Part shown: positions 62,652 through 64,000 of the stretch, piece by piece
Layout: each line of letters starts with the position of its first letter
Numbering within the stretch: position 1 is the stretch's first letter
Made by a program: the position numbers and the translations under genes
NCBI RefSeq assembly: GCF_000017805.1
Contig: NC_009767.1
Span: forward strand, 2,480,001 to 2,544,000
Origin: Roseiflexus castenholzii DSM 13941
GTDB taxonomy: Bacteria > Chloroflexota > Chloroflexia > Chloroflexales > Roseiflexaceae
Direction: 5' to 3'
Length of the DNA: 64,000 nucleotides
The notes under the pieces: model-generated
Told to the model about the DNA's origin: nothing
What the model saw: the letters and a program-made list of their open reading frames with translations, nothing else
The model's database searches: none

Positions 62652-63671
62652 ATGGACACCCTCTACGTGACCGAACAGGGCAGCGAGATCGGCTGCGACG
62701 GTGAACGGTTGGCAGTGCGGCGCGACAACGCCATCATCGCCAGCATACCGCTGATCAAGATCGAGGACATCGTCATTATCGGCAACGTCGGACTGAGCAC
62801 CCCCGCCATCAAGCGCATGCTCGACAACGGCATCAACGTCACGTTTCTGACGGTACACGGGCGCTATCAGGGGCGATTGGTCGGCAGCGTCAGCGCCCAT
62901 GCCGCGCTGCGCGCCGCACAATATCGGCGCGCCGACGACCGCGCCTGGTCGCTGCGCCTGGCGCAGCGGTTCGTCGAAGGCAAACTGCGCAACTGCCGCG
63001 CCCTGCTGCGCCGTTTTGCGCGCAACCGCGCCGACGCGCCAGCGGAAGCCGGGCAAGCCGCCGACGACCTCGACCGCTTCATTGATCGCGTGCCGCGCAC
63101 CACCACCCTCAACGCACTTATGGGAGTGGAAGGCAGCGCCACTGCGCGCTACTTCGCCGGCGTCCGCGCCCTGATCGGAGCGGAATGGCGCTTCGAGGCG
63201 CGCATCCGGCGTCCACCGCCGGATCGTGTGAACGCCCTGCTCTCGTTTGGCTACACCCTGCTGGTTCACAAAATGCTCGGCGCCGTTGAAGCAGCCGGCT
63301 TCGACCCGTATCTCGGCTACCTCCACCACATCGACTACGGACGACCATCACTGGCGCTCGACCTGATCGAAGAGTTCCGCCCTATCCTGGTCGACTCGCT
63401 AGTAATCCGTTGTTGCAACGACGGGCGCATCGCGTTCGACGACTTCACCGAAACGCCGGATGGCGACTATCCGGTCTTGCTGAGTGATGACGGCAAACGG
63501 CGCTTTGTCGCCGCATTCGAGGAACGCATGCGCACTGAAGCCACCCATCCCGACGGCGCCGACGGACGACCGGGGAAAGTCAGTTACCTGCGCTGTCTGG
63601 CGCTTCAGGCGCGGCGTCTGGCGCGAGCGGTGCAGGGAGGAGCGGACTACGAACCGTTTGCTGTGCGATAA
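62652..63671 (+). CDS. cas1: CRISPR integrase Cas1
   Basis: 339 residues. Catalytic residues: Glu160 (LMGVEGSATARYF), His225 (YLHHIDYGRPSLALDL) and the acidic cluster at 237-241. N-terminal beta domain opens MDTLYVTEQGSEIGCDGERL. Cas1 joins new spacers to the array with Cas2. GGAGAAG 8 bases upstream. Ten bases before cas2, so adaptation genes form their own small unit after cas6. Confidence 0.96.
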   Translation: MDTLYVTEQGSEIGCDGERLAVRRDNAIIASIPLIKIEDIVIIGNVGLSTPAIKRMLDNGINVTFLTVHGRYQGRLVGSVSAHAALRAAQYRRADDRAWSLRLAQRFVEGKLRNCRALLRRFARNRADAPAEAGQAADDLDRFIDRVPRTTTLNALMGVEGSATARYFAGVRALIGAEWRFEARIRRPPPDRVNALLSFGYTLLVHKMLGAVEAAGFDPYLGYLHHIDYGRPSLALDLIEEFRPILVDSLVIRCCNDGRIAFDDFTETPDGDYPVLLSDDGKRRFVAAFEERMRTEATHPDGADGRPGKVSYLRCLALQARRLARAVQGGADYEPFAVR

Positions 63672-63681
63672 AGGAGCGCCC

Positions 63682-63963
63682 ATGCTGTACGTAATCGCTT
63701 ACGACATTCCGGACGACGCGCGACGCCTGAAACTGGCGAACGTACTCGAAGGATTCGGGCAGCGCGTGCAGCGCAGCGTCTTCGAGTGCGACCTGACCGA
63801 GCGCGAATACCGCGCACTGATAAAAAAAGTCGAGCGCGTCGTTAACCTAAACGAAGGGGACAGCGTGCGCATCTACCGATTGTGCGGCGCATGCGTAGCG
63901 AACGTCGACGTCAGAGGAGAAGGACCGCCGGTGGAAAAGAGCGTTGACATCTATATCGTCTGA
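63682..63963 (+). CDS. cas2: CRISPR adaptation protein Cas2
   Basis: 93 residues from ATG 63682 with AAAGGAG upstream. MLYVIAYDIPDDARRLKLAN with the conserved Asp8, and SVFECDLTEREY typical of Cas2. Structural partner of Cas1 in the integration complex. The remaining 37 bases of the window carry nothing identifiable; a CRISPR array, if present, would lie beyond. Confidence 0.95.
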   Translation: MLYVIAYDIPDDARRLKLANVLEGFGQRVQRSVFECDLTEREYRALIKKVERVVNLNEGDSVRIYRLCGACVANVDVRGEGPPVEKSVDIYIV

Positions 63964-64000
63964 CGCACCGGCGCGGCGCAACGGAGGCCCGATTGCCGCG

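Overview
The window is high-GC bacterial DNA that reads as a filamentous anoxygenic phototroph of the Chloroflexota, most likely Roseiflexus-like. This placement is inference. It rests on a CruF-type carotenoid hydratase beside a probable carotenoid-ester acyltransferase, on protein families common in that group, and on very heavy dispersed repeats. No rRNA, tRNA or CRISPR array is visible.

Layout: 0-4.9 kb holds a cut-off MalT-like ATPase regulator, a rhodanese lipoprotein, an AT-rich restriction-modification island and ridA. 4.9-22.5 kb holds envelope and metabolic genes: two membrane glycosyltransferases, GT4 and GT2 glycosyltransferases, a sugar-phosphate transferase, pgsA, a pyruvate-dehydrogenase-E1-like enzyme, trpA and gatA, with repeat blocks between them. 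22.5-25.2 kb is almost gene-free: a six-copy array of a ~147-bp inverted-repeat element separated by purine-rich minisatellite DNA, then a mosaic of short palindromic repeats. 25.2-42.9 kb holds two tandem Uma2 genes, an esterase operon, an MNT/HEPN pair with a frameshifted MNT, an MFS exporter with an LppX/LprG-type lipoprotein, a flavin amine oxidase, a TehA/SLAC1 channel, an AspT-type transporter, a response regulator, HyuB, a third membrane glycosyltransferase, and cruF with an acyltransferase. 43.2-51.3 kb is a minus-strand operon of five overlapping or abutting genes: peptidase, coiled-coil membrane protein, DUF58, and two VWA/BatA-like proteins.

52.2-64 kb is a type III-A CRISPR-Cas locus: cas10/csm1, csm2, csm3, csm4, csm5, csm6, cas6, cas1, cas2. 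The interference genes are tightly coupled. Csm6 and Cas6 are each preceded by copies of the inverted-repeat element. Cas10 keeps the GGDD cyclase motif but has no recognisable HD nuclease domain, so cyclic-oligoadenylate signalling to the CARF-HEPN protein Csm6 is probably the main output. A CRISPR-repeat-like hairpin sits in the cas6 leader.

The recurring theme is a small element with inverted ends CCAATGAC/GTCATTGG flanked by TA, which looks like a non-autonomous IS630/mariner-type MITE. It abuts stop codons, supplies stop codons, borders a truncated gene, carries an internal 22-bp tandem repeat, and lies beside duplicated 5' ends of neighbouring genes (GNAT gene, cas6).
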